A stretch of 64,000 nt of DNA from contig JAHHTT010000005.1 of the NCBI GenBank assembly GCA_020024465.1, positions 1 through 64,000 of the forward strand. The letters are read 5' to 3'. This DNA comes from Odoribacter sp. GTDB lineage: Bacteria > Bacteroidota > Bacteroidia > Bacteroidales > Marinifilaceae. The notes under the pieces are model-generated. The model was not told the DNA's origin and did not search any database. It saw nothing but the letters and a program-made list of their open reading frames with translations. Of the stretch, positions 62,851 to 64,000 are shown one piece after another; position 1 is the first letter of the stretch; every line of letters starts with the position of its first letter. The position numbers and the translations under genes were made by a program.

Positions 62851-64000
62851 ATGATAACAGGTAAAATATATGTTGCAGGTATAGGTCCCGGAAGTGATTC
62901 TGATATTACACCAGCCGTGTGTAAGGTGTTGTCTGAGGCAGATGTCGTTGTTGGATATAAGTATTATTTTGCATTTGTTCGCACAATGATAAAAAAGGAT
63001 GCGAAATGTGTTGATACTGGAATGCGTAAGGAGCGGGAACGTGCAGAAGTGGCCTTTGAATATGCGGAACAAGGAAGAATTGTTTGCGTGGTCAGTTCCG
63101 GGGATGCAGGTATTTATGGAATGGCTCCTTTAGTATGGGAAATGAAAAGGGAACGGAATTCAAATGTTGAAATAGAGGTACTACCGGGAATCAGTGCTTT
63201 TCAGAAAGCGGCAGCTTTGCTGGGAGCCCCGGTCGGTCATGATTTTTGTGTAATATCGTTATCAGACTTACTTACTCCTTGGGAAAAAATAGAACGCCGA
63301 ATAGAAGCTGCTGCCGTTGCTGATTTTGTGACAGCCATATATAATCCCAAAAGTGAGGGTAGATATTGGCAATTGTATCGGTTGAAAGAGATTTTTTTGT
63401 CCAATCGATCGGAATCGACACCGGTGGGGTATGTGCGTCAGGCAGGCCGTAAAGAGGAGACGGTTGTTGTGACAACTTTAAAGGATTTTGATCCGGAAAA
63501 CGTAGATATGTTTACTGTTGTGTTGATAGGCAACAGTCAATCTTATCAATGGAATAACAGATTTATAACTCCTAGAGGCTATTATCACGACCCTATTGCA
63601 GGCAAATATAAAATGGGACAGGAAATTATGATTCGCAGTTTCCAGACAATTGCGTCAGAATTGAAGCATCCGGATATTCCATTGGATTGTAAGTGGGCTT
63701 TATTGCATACGATTCATACGACAGCGGATTTTGACATGGAAAATATATTTTATGCTGATGCCGGAGCTATTGGCACGATTTATAAGGCATTGAGCAGTGG
63801 TCAAGTGAAGATGATTGTAACAGATGTGACGATGGCTGCTTCTGGAATCCGAAAAGGAGCATTGGAACGTTTAGGCATAGAGGTGAAGTGTTATTTGAAT
63901 GATAGTCGTGTTGCTGAAATGGCGCGTCAGTTGAATATTACCCGTACGCAAGCCGGAATCCGACTGGCAGTAGAGGAGCATCCAGAGGCTCTTTATGTAT
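62851..64000 (+). CDS. CobJ-CbiC fusion (precorrin-3B methyltransferase and precorrin-8X mutase), partial
   Basis: The frame is open from the ATG to the window edge (383 residues visible). Residues 1-~240 are a CobJ/CbiH-type C17-methyltransferase: 'IYVAGIGPGSDSDIT', 'VVSSGDAGIYGMAPLV' (SAM-binding loop) and 'VLPGISAFQKAAALLGAP'. From ~245 it continues as CbiC/CobH, the mutase that moves the methyl group from C11 to C12: 'IRSFQTIASELKH', catalytic His289 in 'LHTIHTTADFD', and 'VTDVTMAASGIRKGAL'. The mutase C-terminus lies outside the window. It starts 27 bases after cbiK, in the same riboswitch-controlled unit. Confidence 0.9.
   Translation, partial: MITGKIYVAGIGPGSDSDITPAVCKVLSEADVVVGYKYYFAFVRTMIKKDAKCVDTGMRKERERAEVAFEYAEQGRIVCVVSSGDAGIYGMAPLVWEMKRERNSNVEIEVLPGISAFQKAAALLGAPVGHDFCVISLSDLLTPWEKIERRIEAAAVADFVTAIYNPKSEGRYWQLYRLKEIFLSNRSESTPVGYVRQAGRKEETVVVTTLKDFDPENVDMFTVVLIGNSQSYQWNNRFITPRGYYHDPIAGKYKMGQEIMIRSFQTIASELKHPDIPLDCKWALLHTIHTTADFDMENIFYADAGAIGTIYKALSSGQVKMIVTDVTMAASGIRKGALERLGIEVKCYLNDSRVAEMARQLNITRTQAGIRLAVEEHPEALYV

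Noticed and set aside
1..64000. tRNA, rRNA or CRISPR genes.
   Set aside because: No T-loop-like tRNA motifs, no rRNA-like stretches and no regularly spaced direct repeats of CRISPR length were seen by eye; this was not a computed scan.

Overview
The window looks like chromosome from a member of the Bacteroidales (phylum Bacteroidota). The genes are AT-rich and many of their promoters show the Bacteroidota -7 box TAnnTTTG. There are SusC-like and OMP_b-brl_3 outer-membrane receptors, PCMD, DUF4374 and PorT-like families, a DksA-like protein with a degenerate zinc finger, and an IleS of over 1,100 residues. A long anaerobic-type cobalamin pathway makes an Odoribacter/Butyricimonas-like host plausible, but that is inference.

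Layout. (1) 1-5499: the tail of a surface protein, a secreted thioredoxin-like protein, frr, a U32 peptidase, and a PCMD lipoprotein with an outer-membrane barrel protein. (2) 5509-17463: a surface-glycan locus with a flippase, five glycosyltransferases on both strands, a TagB/TagF-like polyol-phosphate transferase, a fused cytidylyltransferase-reductase that should make CDP-ribitol, and a YfhO-like membrane glycosyltransferase. Together these suggest a ribitol-phosphate-containing surface polymer. (3) 17534-32509: housekeeping genes (ppiD-like, topA, lspA, dksA-like, ileS, aspartate kinase, fbp, an ADP-forming acyl-CoA synthetase and a small Mpv17-like membrane protein).

(4) 32510-44136: an accessory island. 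It holds a gene fragment, a leucine-rich-repeat lipoprotein, an IS21 istB relic, a small membrane gene split by a run of eight G, and a five-gene LemA/DUF3137/YbjN-like/trypsin-like/tail-anchored operon ending in a terminator. Just after that terminator lies an internally deleted group IIC-like intron with domains V and VI still recognisable. A face-to-face array of paralogous small membrane proteins closes the island.

(5) 44351-64000: a phosphatase-receptor pair, then cobalamin genes. cobC, cobS, cobT and cobU run leftward. A PduO-type adenosyltransferase gene, cobQ, cobD and cbiB run rightward, and cbiA runs leftward against cbiB. Next comes an outer-membrane receptor, a DUF4374 lipoprotein and a PepSY membrane protein, an arrangement resembling the XusABC xenosiderophore system, all on the minus strand behind a cobalamin riboswitch. 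A second cobalamin riboswitch faces the other way and leads into an exported CbiK-type cobaltochelatase and a CobJ-CbiC fusion that runs off the window. So corrin-ring synthesis and an outer-membrane uptake system appear to be switched by cobalamin from one divergent control region, while nucleotide-loop assembly and ring amidation are encoded next door without a riboswitch in this window.

No tRNA, rRNA or CRISPR array was seen.
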